Source of the DNA: Buchnera aphidicola (Macrosiphum euphorbiae)
Lineage (GTDB): Bacteria > Pseudomonadota > Gammaproteobacteria > Enterobacterales > Enterobacteriaceae
Reading direction: 5' to 3'
Length of the DNA stretch: 64,000 bases
Assembly: GCF_005237295.1 (NCBI RefSeq)
Contig: NZ_CP033006.1
Coordinates: 496,001 to 560,000 of the forward strand
In this document: in pieces, positions 29,417 through 38,515 of the stretch
Position numbering within the stretch: the stretch's first letter is position 1
How the letters are laid out: every line of letters starts with the position of its first letter
Notes under the pieces: generated by a model
What the model was told of the DNA's origin: nothing
Database searches by the model: none
Seen by the model: only the letters and a program-made list of their open reading frames with translations
Program-made: the position numbers and the translations under genes

Positions 29417-31732
29417 ATTACAATCCCTGTCTTACCATTAAGAGATGTAGTTATATATCCCCATATGGTAATTCCATTATTTGTAGGTCGTAAAAAATCA
29501 ATTAAATGTATTGAAACATCTATGAATAATGATAAAAAAATTATGTTGATTGCACAAAAAGAAGCATCTAAAGATGAACCTGCTACAAATGATTTATTTA
29601 ATATAGGAACTATTAGTTCAATTTTACAAATGTTAAAATTACCAGATGGTACAGTAAAAGTATTAATAGAAGGTTTACAACGCGCCTATATTAAAAACTT
29701 AACAAGTAATGGGCAACATTTTATTGCAGAAGTAGAATTAATGATTTCTTCTACTATTGTAGACAAAGAACAAGAAGTATTAATTCGAACAACAATCAGT
29801 CAGTTTGAAGCTTATATTAAACTAAATAAAAAAATTCCATCAGAAATATTAAATACCCTTAATAATATTCAAAGTTCAGAAAAATTAGCAGATACTATTG
29901 CTGCTCATATGCCATTAAAATTAAATGATAAACAATCAGTTCTAGAAATACGTAATATAAATGAAAGATTAGAATTTTTAATGGCTATTATGGAAACTGA
30001 AATAGATTTGCTGCAAGTTGAAAAAAGAATTAGAAATCGTGTTAAAAAACAAATGGAAAAAAGTCAAAGAGAATATTATTTAAACGAACAAATAAAAGCC
30101 ATTCAAAAAGAACTCGGTGACATGGATGAAATTCCAGATGAAAATAAAATATTAAAACGTAAAATTAAAGCATCTAAAATGCCTAAAGAAGCAAAGGAAA
30201 AAACTGAATCAGAGCTTCAAAAATTAAAAATGATGTCACCTATGTCAGCAGAAGCAACTGTTGTACGTAGTTATATTGATTGGATGATACAGGTGCCTTG
30301 GTATGTTAGAACTAAAATAAAAAAAAATATTCAACAAGCTAAAAAAATTCTTGATATTGATCATTTTGGTCTTGAAAAAGTTAAAGACAGAATCTTAGAA
30401 TATTTAGCTGTACAAAGTCGTAAAAATAAAATAAAAGGTCCTATTTTATGTCTAATTGGCCCTCCTGGTGTAGGAAAAACATCATTAGGAAAGTCTATTG
30501 CAAGATCTACAGGCCGAAAATACGTAAGAATGGCTTTAGGAGGAATTAGAGACGAAGCGGAAATTAGAGGCCATAGACGCACATACATAGGTTCTATGCC
30601 TGGAAAAATAATTCAAAAAATGGCAAAAGCAAAAGTTAAAAACCCTTTATTTTTACTAGATGAAATTGATAAAATGTCTCGTGATATAAGAGTAGATCCA
30701 GCATCTGCTTTATTAGAAGTATTAGATCCAGAACAAAATATGACTTTTAATGATCATTATTTAGAAGTAGACTATGATCTTTCTGATGTAATGTTTGTTG
30801 CTACATCAAATTCAATGAACATACCTGCACCATTGCTTGATCGTATGGAAATTATTCGTCTTTCCGGTTATACTGAAAATGAAAAACTAAATATAGCAAA
30901 AAGATATCTATACCCAAAACAAATAGAAAGAAATGCATTAAAAGAAAATGAAGTAACAATTACCGATTGTGCAATAATTAGTATTATTCAATATTATACT
31001 CGTGAAGCAGGTGTTCGTGGTTTAGAACGTGAAATTTCTAAAATATGTCGAAAAGTAGTAAAAAATTTAATATTAGATAAATCTTTAAAACATATTGAAA
31101 TAAATAAAAAAAATTTAAAAAAATTTCTAGGAATCAAACGTTTTGATTATGGAAGAATTCACAGTGCCAATCAAATTGGTCAGGTAATTGGATTAGCCTG
31201 GACTGAAGTAGGTGGAGAATTGCTTACAATTGAAACAGCATGTGTATCAGGGAAAGGTAAACTTACATATACAGGTTCTTTAGGCGAAGTTATGCAAGAA
31301 TCAATTCAAGCAGCATTAACTGTAGTTCGTTCTCAAGCTGATAAATTAGGAATTAAAAAAGACTTTCATGAAAAACATGACATTCATGTTCATGTTCCCG
31401 AAGGTGCAACACCAAAAGATGGCCCAAGTGCAGGTGTAGCTATGTGTACAGCTATAGTTTCATCATTAACAAAAAATCCTGTTAAATCTAATGTCGCTAT
31501 GACAGGCGAAATAACGTTACGTGGACGGATACTTCCTATTGGGGGATTAAAAGAAAAATTATTAGCAGCACATCGTGGAGGAATTAAAAAAGTATTAATA
31601 CCCTATGAAAACAAACGTAATCTAGAAGAAATACCTCAAAATATTATTGAAGGATTGCAAATATATCCAGTAAAAAAAATTGAAGAAGTTTTAAACTTAG
31701 CGCTAAAAAATAAACCTTATATTTTAATATAG
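29393..31732 (+). CDS. lon: ATP-dependent protease La (Lon)
   Basis: Homohexameric AAA+ protease degrading misfolded and regulatory proteins in the cytoplasm. The product is 779 residues (E. coli 784). The N-terminal LON substrate-binding domain begins VLPLRDVVIYPHMVIPLFVG. Walker A GPPGVGKTSLGKS and Walker B LFLLDEIDKM follow. The Ser-Lys protease dyad sits in DGPSAGVAMCTAIVS and RGRILPIGGLKEKLLAA. The coiled-coil region before the AAA+ domain is intact. It is followed by a strong terminator, and hupB, its E. coli downstream neighbour, is deleted. Confidence 0.98.
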   Translation: MNSERSERITIPVLPLRDVVIYPHMVIPLFVGRKKSIKCIETSMNNDKKIMLIAQKEASKDEPATNDLFNIGTISSILQMLKLPDGTVKVLIEGLQRAYIKNLTSNGQHFIAEVELMISSTIVDKEQEVLIRTTISQFEAYIKLNKKIPSEILNTLNNIQSSEKLADTIAAHMPLKLNDKQSVLEIRNINERLEFLMAIMETEIDLLQVEKRIRNRVKKQMEKSQREYYLNEQIKAIQKELGDMDEIPDENKILKRKIKASKMPKEAKEKTESELQKLKMMSPMSAEATVVRSYIDWMIQVPWYVRTKIKKNIQQAKKILDIDHFGLEKVKDRILEYLAVQSRKNKIKGPILCLIGPPGVGKTSLGKSIARSTGRKYVRMALGGIRDEAEIRGHRRTYIGSMPGKIIQKMAKAKVKNPLFLLDEIDKMSRDIRVDPASALLEVLDPEQNMTFNDHYLEVDYDLSDVMFVATSNSMNIPAPLLDRMEIIRLSGYTENEKLNIAKRYLYPKQIERNALKENEVTITDCAIISIIQYYTREAGVRGLEREISKICRKVVKNLILDKSLKHIEINKKNLKKFLGIKRFDYGRIHSANQIGQVIGLAWTEVGGELLTIETACVSGKGKLTYTGSLGEVMQESIQAALTVVRSQADKLGIKKDFHEKHDIHVHVPEGATPKDGPSAGVAMCTAIVSSLTKNPVKSNVAMTGEITLRGRILPIGGLKEKLLAAHRGGIKKVLIPYENKRNLEEIPQNIIEGLQIYPVKKIEEVLNLALKNKPYILI

Positions 31733-31784
31733 AAAAACATATTTTAATACAGAAAAATAATATTCTATAGATAAAATAAAATTT

Positions 31785-31815
31785 GGCTGACAAAAAAATT
31801 GTCAGCCTTTATATT
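31785..31815 (+). terminator. Rho-independent terminator after lon
   Basis: GGCTGACAA (31785-31793) pairs perfectly with TTGTCAGCC (31799-31807) around an A5 loop, followed by TTTATATTT. It is the best-formed terminator in this region, 53 bases after the lon stop, and separates lon from ppiD. Confidence 0.8.
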
Positions 31816-31880
31816 TAAGTCCAATCATAAAAATATTTTCTACTTTACTTGATATTAACAATATCTAGGATCGTCATATC

Positions 31881-33755
31881 ATGACAAAATATTTACAATC
31901 ACGATCAACTCACATTATAGTTAAATGCATTTTAGGAATAATTATTTTATCTTTAATATTAAGTACTATGAGCGGTTATATAAATAAAGATTCTGAAAAA
32001 TATATAGCAACAGTAAATAATGAAAAAATTAATTTTAATGTTTTCAAGAAAATGTACTTTGTTGAAAGAGAAAAACAAAAAAAAATACTAGGAAAACATT
32101 TTTTAAAATTTAGTCATGATAAAACATTTATAAAAGAAACTTATAACTATGTTTTATCTCAATTAATTAATAATGTTCTTTTAGAACAGTATGCAAAAAA
32201 AATGCAGCTACAAGTAAATGATCTTTCAATAAAAGAAATAATATTAAATTCTCCTGTATTTCAAAAAAATAATAAATTTAATAAAGAACAATATTTTAAT
32301 TATCTTACATCTATAAATTTAACTAATCATGAATATATAAATATAATCAAGAAAAAAATAAATACTAGAAATTTAATACATACTATTGCTAGTAGTAATT
32401 TTATTTTAGAAAATGAAACAAAAAATATTATAAAACTATTATCTCAAAAACGAGTAATTAAAAAATCAATTATTAAACCACATTCTATAATTTATAAACA
32501 AAATATAACTGATTTAGAAGCAAAAAATTATTTTTATAAAAATAGAAGTAATTTTTATATTCCAGAAAAATTTAAAATTAGTTTTACTGAATTAAAACTA
32601 GATAATTTTAAAACAAATTGCAATAATCAAGAAATTCATGAGTGGTATTTAAAAAATATTGGACAATACTCAACAAAAGAAAAAAGAAGATATAGCATCA
32701 TTCAAACTAAAACTAAAAATGAAGCATTATCAATATTATCTAGATTACATAATATGCCAGAAGATTTCTCAAGGATAGCTAAGGAACAATCAACAGATCC
32801 AATTTCTTCAAAAAAAGGTGGAGATATTGGATTAATATCGATTGATCTCCTACCAAATGAAATTAAAAATGCAAATTTAAATCAAAAAAATCAAATATCT
32901 AATATTATTTCATTTCGCAACGAATTTTTAATTATTAAATTAGACGAAATTTTGCTTGCAAAACAAAAAAAAATAGAGGAGGTATCTGAAATTATTAAAA
33001 ATGAAATAAAAAATAAAAAATCATTAGATTTATATAATAAATTAAAAGATGAAATATCTCATAATATTAAAAAAAATCCAGATCAAATTAAATTAATTCT
33101 TGAAAAAAATCATATATCTACTCAAGAAACTGATTGGTTTGATAAAAGTTCTGTTCCTGAAATATTAAATATTCCTGCTTTAAAAAAAATAATTTTTAAT
33201 GAAGAATTATCTAGAAAACATAAAATAATAAAACCAAATTTATATTTTATTAGTTTAAAAAACAATCAATCTTTTTTAATTAAAATTGTAGATTTTAGAA
33301 AAAAAGAAACACAAACATTTGAAAACGTTAAAAAAAATATCATAAAAAAATTAAAATTTATAAAAGCAATCAAAGAAACAAAACAACTATCAGAAAAAAT
33401 TATTTATGAGTTAAAACAAGGAAAAATGAATTTATTTAAAAAATCAAATCTTTATTTTTCTCATTCTGAAATTATATCTCGTTATGATCAAAACTCTATA
33501 ACATCAATAGTTTTTTCTTTGCCTCATCCAAAGAAAGGAAAAAAAACATATGCTTTATATCAAGATAAAAATAAAAATTTTATAATTATATCACTTGAAA
33601 AAGTATATAACACAAATTTTTCTCTAAGAGAAAAAAATATTGTTAGCGAATATTTAGAAAAAAATAATACTGAAACAGTTTTTAACTCTATCCTTAAAGA
33701 TCTTCGTGAAAAATCAATAATTACATATGAAAACATAGAAAAAAATATTACTTAG
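31881..33755 (+). CDS. ppiD: Peptidyl-prolyl isomerase / periplasmic chaperone PpiD
   Basis: Inner-membrane-anchored chaperone at the periplasmic exit of SecYEG. The product is 624 residues (E. coli 623). A cytoplasmic N-terminus and a single anchor helix (CILGIIILSLILSTMSGYI, about residues 15-34), then a SurA-like N-terminal chaperone domain, a parvulin-type domain around 225-355 (EDFSRIAKEQSTDPISSKKG followed by GDIGLISIDLLPNEI), and a long Lys-rich C-terminal part. It is separated from lon by the terminator and by loss of hupB. The C-terminal third is weakly conserved. Confidence 0.93.
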   Translation: MTKYLQSRSTHIIVKCILGIIILSLILSTMSGYINKDSEKYIATVNNEKINFNVFKKMYFVEREKQKKILGKHFLKFSHDKTFIKETYNYVLSQLINNVLLEQYAKKMQLQVNDLSIKEIILNSPVFQKNNKFNKEQYFNYLTSINLTNHEYINIIKKKINTRNLIHTIASSNFILENETKNIIKLLSQKRVIKKSIIKPHSIIYKQNITDLEAKNYFYKNRSNFYIPEKFKISFTELKLDNFKTNCNNQEIHEWYLKNIGQYSTKEKRRYSIIQTKTKNEALSILSRLHNMPEDFSRIAKEQSTDPISSKKGGDIGLISIDLLPNEIKNANLNQKNQISNIISFRNEFLIIKLDEILLAKQKKIEEVSEIIKNEIKNKKSLDLYNKLKDEISHNIKKNPDQIKLILEKNHISTQETDWFDKSSVPEILNIPALKKIIFNEELSRKHKIIKPNLYFISLKNNQSFLIKIVDFRKKETQTFENVKKNIIKKLKFIKAIKETKQLSEKIIYELKQGKMNLFKKSNLYFSHSEIISRYDQNSITSIVFSLPHPKKGKKTYALYQDKNKNFIIISLEKVYNTNFSLREKNIVSEYLEKNNTETVFNSILKDLREKSIITYENIEKNIT

Positions 33756-33762
33756 ACTCGAA

Positions 33763-33808
33763 AAAGTTATTCCATATAAATATACTCTTTATACATGCGA
33801 ATAACTTT
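33763..33808 (+). terminator. Long-loop hairpin behind ppiD
   Basis: AAAGTTATTC (33763-33772) and GAATAACTTT (33799-33808) are exact inverted repeats with a 26-base loop that has a further imperfect pairing (CATATAAA with TTTATACATG). It begins 8 bases after the ppiD stop, a position fit for a terminator or 3'-end stabiliser, though no pure T-run follows. Confidence 0.4.
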
Positions 33809-34434
33809 ATAAAAATTACAACTTAATTGAAAAAATATTTAAAATTAATTATAATACCTTTCATTTTTTTGATATTTAAAAAAAATAGAAATTTGTTTAT
33901 TACTTATTAAATTTTCTATTGCGGAGAAATATTTAGTTTAATATTTAAAGAAAATTTTTTATTAAATCATAATATAACAAGTAACTACCTTATTAAAAAT
34001 AATATCAATATTATATTCTGTCAGTCTGATAAAGACTATATTCTAACTTGTTTAAATCAAAAGTTTTTTATAATTAATATCATTGATATTTAATAAAATA
34101 ATATTTTATATTATTTTAAAAGTTTATTTTTATAATTTATATAATTAAAAAAGTCAATTTCATTTATTATACCTAGAAATGCTAAATCCATTTTTTCTGT
34201 AAGCATATTATAAAAGATAGAGTTTAAAAAACATTATAAGTAAAATGAATGTTCTGAAAAAAGTAATATCTAATAAACAATAACTATTAATTAGTATAGT
34301 GTTTTTTATCAGTATAAAAATAGATATAACATAAAAATATTAGATATCTAAAATTATAGATTCTTGTATTTTAATTTTATTAATATAAGAAAATAAGAAT
34401 TTATTTTCAATTTATATAATCAAATTTTATATAA

Positions 34435-34482
34435 TTAACTCCTTTATATGTGAGTTTAATGTATTAAACGAGTTATTAACTC
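34435..34482. repeat. Cluster of dyad-symmetric GAGTTAA-like motifs
   Basis: TTAACTC (34435-34441) faces GAGTTTAA (34452-34459). The latter overlaps GTTTAAT-GT-ATTAAAC (34454-34469), which is immediately followed by GAGTTA-T-TAACTC (34470-34482). Together they make three inverted repeats of one heptamer within 48 bases, in the middle of non-coding DNA. Function unknown. Confidence 0.4.
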
Positions 34483-34705
34483 TAGTCCATCATTTTAAAA
34501 AAATATTTTTATTTTTTTTGCAAACTATAATTTTTTAAAATTACATTGTTCTATAGAAAAATAAAATATGATTCTAACTGTAAAATAATAAAAATATTTT
34601 TAAAAAAATTGATATTAAAATTAATAAATAAAAATATTTTTTAACTTATAACAAATACTTTAGTTTTAAACAAACCTTGATAATATTTAAAAAATAGGAT
34701 TTTTT

Positions 34706-36451
34706 GTGAAATTGTTTAATCAATTAAGATGGTTTTTCGTACGAGAATGGAAAAGATATCTAGGGGCAATTTTATTATTAATAATAATTGCCGTTCTACA
34801 ATTATTACCACCTAAAATAGTTGGTATTTTAATAGACTTAATTATAAAAAGAAATCTGCACGGTTTACAAGTATTACCATATATTTCGATTATTCTCTTA
34901 GTTGCTATAATTGTATATATATTACGTTGTTTATGGAGGATACTATTATTTGGTGCTTCTTATCAATTAGCTACAGAACTTCGAGTAAAATTGTATTCCT
35001 ACCTTAGTCAACAAAGTCAAATATTTTTTTTAAAAAATAGAACTGGAGATTTAATAGCTAGAGCAACTAACGATGTCGATCGTGTTGTTTTTGCTGCAGG
35101 AGAAGGTGTTTTAACATTTGTCGATTCATTAGTTATGGGTTGTTCTGTTTTAATAGTTATGAGTATGCAAATTAGTTTTTTATTAACAATAATTGCTTTA
35201 ATACCTATGCCGATTATGGCTATATTAATAAAAAAATACGGAAAAGAATTACACGAAAATTTTCGTCATGCTCAAATTTCTTTTTCTTTACTAAATAATC
35301 AGACACAAGAGATACTAACAAGCATTCGCATGATTAGAGCTTTTGGATTAGAAAAAAATCAATCAAGTAAATTCAATATTATTGTAACTGATACAGGAAA
35401 AAAAAACATGGAAGTAGCTAAAATAGATGCTCGTTTTGATCCAGTGATTTATTTATCAGTAGCCTTTTCTAATTTATTAGCTATTATAGGCGGAGGATGG
35501 CTAGTATGGAATAATCAGATTACTATAGGACAACTGACTAGCTTTATAATGTACCTTGGATTAATGATTTGGCCAATGTTAGCACTTGCATGGATGTTTA
35601 ATATAGTTGAAAGAGGAAGTGCAGCTTGGGATAGAATATATTCTATTATAAATAAAGAGTTATATATTAAAGATGGAAATAAAACAATTCCACTATCTCC
35701 TGGTATATTAAGTATTAAAATTAAAAAATTTTATTATCCTGATAATCAAATCCCATCGCTAAAAAATATAAATATTCTTCTAAAACCCGGTAATACTCTA
35801 GGTATTTGCGGTCCTACAGGATCTGGAAAAAGTACTCTTTTAAAACTTATTCAACGACAATTTAATTTTGATAAAAAAGAGATTTTTTATCATTCTTTAT
35901 CATTATTAGAACTAAAAATTGATGATTGGAGAAGTCGAATTGCAGTTGTAAATCAAACTTCTTTTTTATTTTCAGAAAGTATAGCTAATAATATTGCTCT
36001 AGGAAAAACTAATGCATCTCAAAAAGAAATTGAAACAGCAGCAAAATTAGCTGATGTACATAAAGATATTCTCTATTTACCAGAAAAATATGAAACTCAA
36101 GTAGGAGAACGTGGCGTAATGTTATCTGGTGGTCAAAAACAGCGTATTTGCATAGCACGAGCATTATTATTAAATACAGAGATATTAATACTAGATAATG
36201 CGCTTTCTGCCGTTGATTCTCAAACTGAGAATAATATATTAAGAAATATTAACAAATGGAAAAAAAAGGGACATTCATTAATTATTACAGCACATCGTCT
36301 ATCTGCATTAATTAATGCAGACGAAATTATAGTAATAAAAGATGGTTCAATCATACAGAGAGGAGATCATTTAAAACTAATTCAAGAAGAAAATTGGTAT
36401 AAATCTATGTCCCATTATCAAAAATTAGAAGTTGAACTTGAGGATAACTAA
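34706..36451 (+). CDS. mdlA: ABC exporter, ATP-binding/permease half MdlA (degenerate catalytic site)
   Basis: One half of the heterodimeric MdlAB ABC exporter in the inner membrane; the substrate is unproven. The product is 581 residues (E. coli 590): six membrane helices, then the nucleotide-binding domain with Walker [10 protein letters not shown], signature MLSGGQKQR and Walker [13 protein letters not shown]. Catalytic Glu after the Walker B Asp is Asn here (Asp in E. coli MdlA), so its own ATP site is likely non-hydrolytic. The start is GTG 34706 with AGGA 6 bases upstream; [20 protein letters not shown] aligns with E. coli. mdlB follows 24 bp later. Confidence 0.94.
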   Translation: MKLFNQLRWFFVREWKRYLGAILLLIIIAVLQLLPPKIVGILIDLIIKRNLHGLQVLPYISIILLVAIIVYILRCLWRILLFGASYQLATELRVKLYSYLSQQSQIFFLKNRTGDLIARATNDVDRVVFAAGEGVLTFVDSLVMGCSVLIVMSMQISFLLTIIALIPMPIMAILIKKYGKELHENFRHAQISFSLLNNQTQEILTSIRMIRAFGLEKNQSSKFNIIVTDTGKKNMEVAKIDARFDPVIYLSVAFSNLLAIIGGGWLVWNNQITIGQLTSFIMYLGLMIWPMLALAWMFNIVERGSAAWDRIYSIINKELYIKDGNKTIPLSPGILSIKIKKFYYPDNQIPSLKNINILLKPGNTLGICGPTGSGKSTLLKLIQRQFNFDKKEIFYHSLSLLELKIDDWRSRIAVVNQTSFLFSESIANNIALGKTNASQKEIETAAKLADVHKDILYLPEKYETQVGERGVMLSGGQKQRICIARALLLNTEILILDNALSAVDSQTENNILRNINKWKKKGHSLIITAHRLSALINADEIIVIKDGSIIQRGDHLKLIQEENWYKSMSHYQKLEVELEDN

Positions 36452-36475
36452 AAACAGGTGAAAAAAATTTATAAT

Positions 36476-38218
36476 ATGGATCATTTAATTGAGTTTTGGC
36501 CAATTTTAAAACGTTTGTTAATATATGTAAAACCTTATAAAAAACAATTAACTTTAGCATTTATTTTACTTTTAAGTGGATCAATATCAGAAGTTTTAGG
36601 GCCCATTTTGATAAGTTATTTTATTAATAATATTTTATCTAAACATCAGTTACATTTATTAACAATATTAACTATAATTATGTTGTTCATAATATTACAA
36701 ATATTATCAGTTTTTATGAATTACTTTCAAAGTATTTTATTTAATAAAATAGCAGTAAAAAGTATTAATAAATTGCGTCAAGATGTTATGTATTCTGCAT
36801 TAAGACAACCTATCAGTGAATTTGATTCTCAACCTATTGGACAAATGATTTCAAAAGTAACTAACGATACTGAAGCAGTTAAAGAATTGTATGATACTGT
36901 AGCACCTACATTATTTCGTAGTATACTATTAATTTTTATTATATTATTTGCAATGTTTATTCTTGAATGGCATATGGCAATTGTAGCGTTGTTCATTTTA
37001 CCATTAGTTATTATACTTATGTTAATTTATCAGTATTATAGTACTCCACTCTTACGGCAAGTAAGATACTACCTAGCTGATATTAATAATAAATTCAATG
37101 AGACTATTAATGGAATGAATGTAATTCAACAATTCCGTCAACAACGTAGATTTGAACAAAAAATAAAAAAAAGTAGTCATTTACATTATATGTCACGCAT
37201 GAAAATATTAAGATTAGATGGTTTTTTATTGAGACCACTACTTAGTTTATTATCTGCTGTCATATTATGCAACTTTATGCTCTTATTTAGTTTTTTTCCC
37301 ATTGGAGCATTTGAAGTAGGTATATTATATGCATTTATTACTTATCTTGGAAGGCTGAATGAACCTTTAATTGCTATTACTATTCAGCAATCAGTATTGC
37401 AACAATCTATTGTTGCAGGAGAAAGAATTTTTTCACTTATAGATTCACCAAAACAAAAATACGGGAAAAGTAAAGAACTTTTAAAAAGTGGGAAAATAAA
37501 TATTAAAAATATTAGTTTTAATTATAAAAACCGTAAAAAAAATATACTAGAAAACATTAATATTGATATTGCTTCTAAAAGTTTTGTTGCGTTTGTGGGG
37601 CATACTGGTAGTGGAAAAAGTACTTTAGCTAATTTACTAATGGGGTATTATCCTTTAAAAAATGGAAAAATATATTTAGATGATAGGCCTATTGATTCAA
37701 TAAGTCATTGTGTTTTAAGGCAAAATATATTAATGGTACAACAAGATCCAATAGTGCTCTCAGACACTGTTTTATATAATGTTACTTTGGGAAGAAAAAT
37801 ATCTGAAGAAAAAGTTTGGAAAATATTAGATACAGTTCATCTTTCATATTTAGTAAAATCTATGCCAAAAGGTGTATATTCTCTATTAGGAGAAGAAGGT
37901 AATAATTTATCTGTTGGTCAAAAACAATTACTAGCTATTGCTAGAATACTCGTCGCATATCCTAAAGTACTTATATTAGATGAAGCTACTGCGAACATTG
38001 ATTCTGGTACAGAACAACTAATTCAAAAAACATTATTATCGATACGGAAAAATTGTACATTAATAGTAATTGCTCATAGACTTTCAACAATTGTTGAAGC
38101 AGATTTAATTGTAGTTTTAAAGAAAGGAAAAGTGATTGAACTTGGAACACATAAACAATTATTAGATAAAAAAAATTGCTATTGGAAAATGTATAAATTT
38201 CAATCATCTAAGTTTTAA
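36476..38218 (+). CDS. mdlB: ABC exporter, ATP-binding/permease half MdlB
   Basis: Second half of the MdlAB exporter, 580 residues (E. coli about 593). Six membrane helices (IISKVTNDTEA-like coupling region ISKVTNDTEAVKELYDTV), Walker A GHTGSGKST, Walker B VLILDEATANID with the catalytic Glu, but an atypical signature NLSVGQKQL. Canonical Walker B here plus canonical LSGGQ in MdlA make one active composite ATP site. ATG 36476 is preferred because MDHLIEFWPILKRLL aligns residue for residue with the E. coli start; a GTG at 36458 in frame is the alternative. The stop touches the end of ffs on the other strand. Confidence 0.93.
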   Translation: MDHLIEFWPILKRLLIYVKPYKKQLTLAFILLLSGSISEVLGPILISYFINNILSKHQLHLLTILTIIMLFIILQILSVFMNYFQSILFNKIAVKSINKLRQDVMYSALRQPISEFDSQPIGQMISKVTNDTEAVKELYDTVAPTLFRSILLIFIILFAMFILEWHMAIVALFILPLVIILMLIYQYYSTPLLRQVRYYLADINNKFNETINGMNVIQQFRQQRRFEQKIKKSSHLHYMSRMKILRLDGFLLRPLLSLLSAVILCNFMLLFSFFPIGAFEVGILYAFITYLGRLNEPLIAITIQQSVLQQSIVAGERIFSLIDSPKQKYGKSKELLKSGKINIKNISFNYKNRKKNILENINIDIASKSFVAFVGHTGSGKSTLANLLMGYYPLKNGKIYLDDRPIDSISHCVLRQNILMVQQDPIVLSDTVLYNVTLGRKISEEKVWKILDTVHLSYLVKSMPKGVYSLLGEEGNNLSVGQKQLLAIARILVAYPKVLILDEATANIDSGTEQLIQKTLLSIRKNCTLIVIAHRLSTIVEADLIVVLKKGKVIELGTHKQLLDKKNCYWKMYKFQSSKF

Positions 38219-38326
38219 GAGTTTCTGTTAGCTGTATCAGAACACCTGTATCAACTGATATGGCTGCTTCCTTCCGAATCTGACCAAGTATTCAATATTA
38301 CAGTGTTTGGAGCTAACAGAAAACTC
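38219..38326 (-). ncRNA. ffs: Signal recognition particle 4.5S RNA
   Basis: About 108 nt on the complement. The conserved apical domain GGTCAGATTCGGAAGGAAGC is the Ffh-binding part, and the ends GAGTTTTCTGTTAGCT and AGCTAACAGAAACTC pair to close a long hairpin. With Ffh it targets nascent membrane proteins to FtsY and SecYEG (secY is at 57.3 kb). The 3' end abuts the mdlB stop codon with no spacer, and no T-run terminator is seen, so transcription may read into mdlB antisense or the end is made by processing. Ends are accurate to a few bases. Confidence 0.93.
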
Positions 38327-38515
38327 TATAATATATTTTTTTTAATAAAAAAAATTAGAATTTCTATTCTATAGAACAAATTTGTAATTTACAACTAATA
38401 TTTACAGTTAAATTTTATATTCTGAAAAATATTCATAAAATAAATAACAGTGCTTTCATAACACAATAAATATTGATAGCATAATAGTCTTTTAATAAAA
38501 TATTATAAAATTTAT

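Larger units (their letters stand above)
33756..34705. other. 950-bp gene-free gap between ppiD and mdlA
   Basis: No reading frame of note, tRNA or recognisable gene remnant is visible. In E. coli this interval holds ybaV, fadM, queC, ybaE, cof and ybaO, so it is probably an eroded deletion scar. Two structures stand out: a perfect 10-bp inverted repeat just behind ppiD (AAAGTTATTC 33763-33772 with GAATAACTTT 33799-33808), and a cluster of dyads at 34435-34482. The rest is extreme A/T sequence. The mdlA promoter presumably lies in its right end. Confidence 0.7.

Noticed and set aside
33756-34705. Pseudogene of queC, cof or ybaV in the ppiD-mdlA gap
   Set aside because: No motif of these families could be read in any frame by eye; a translated search would be needed to claim a remnant.
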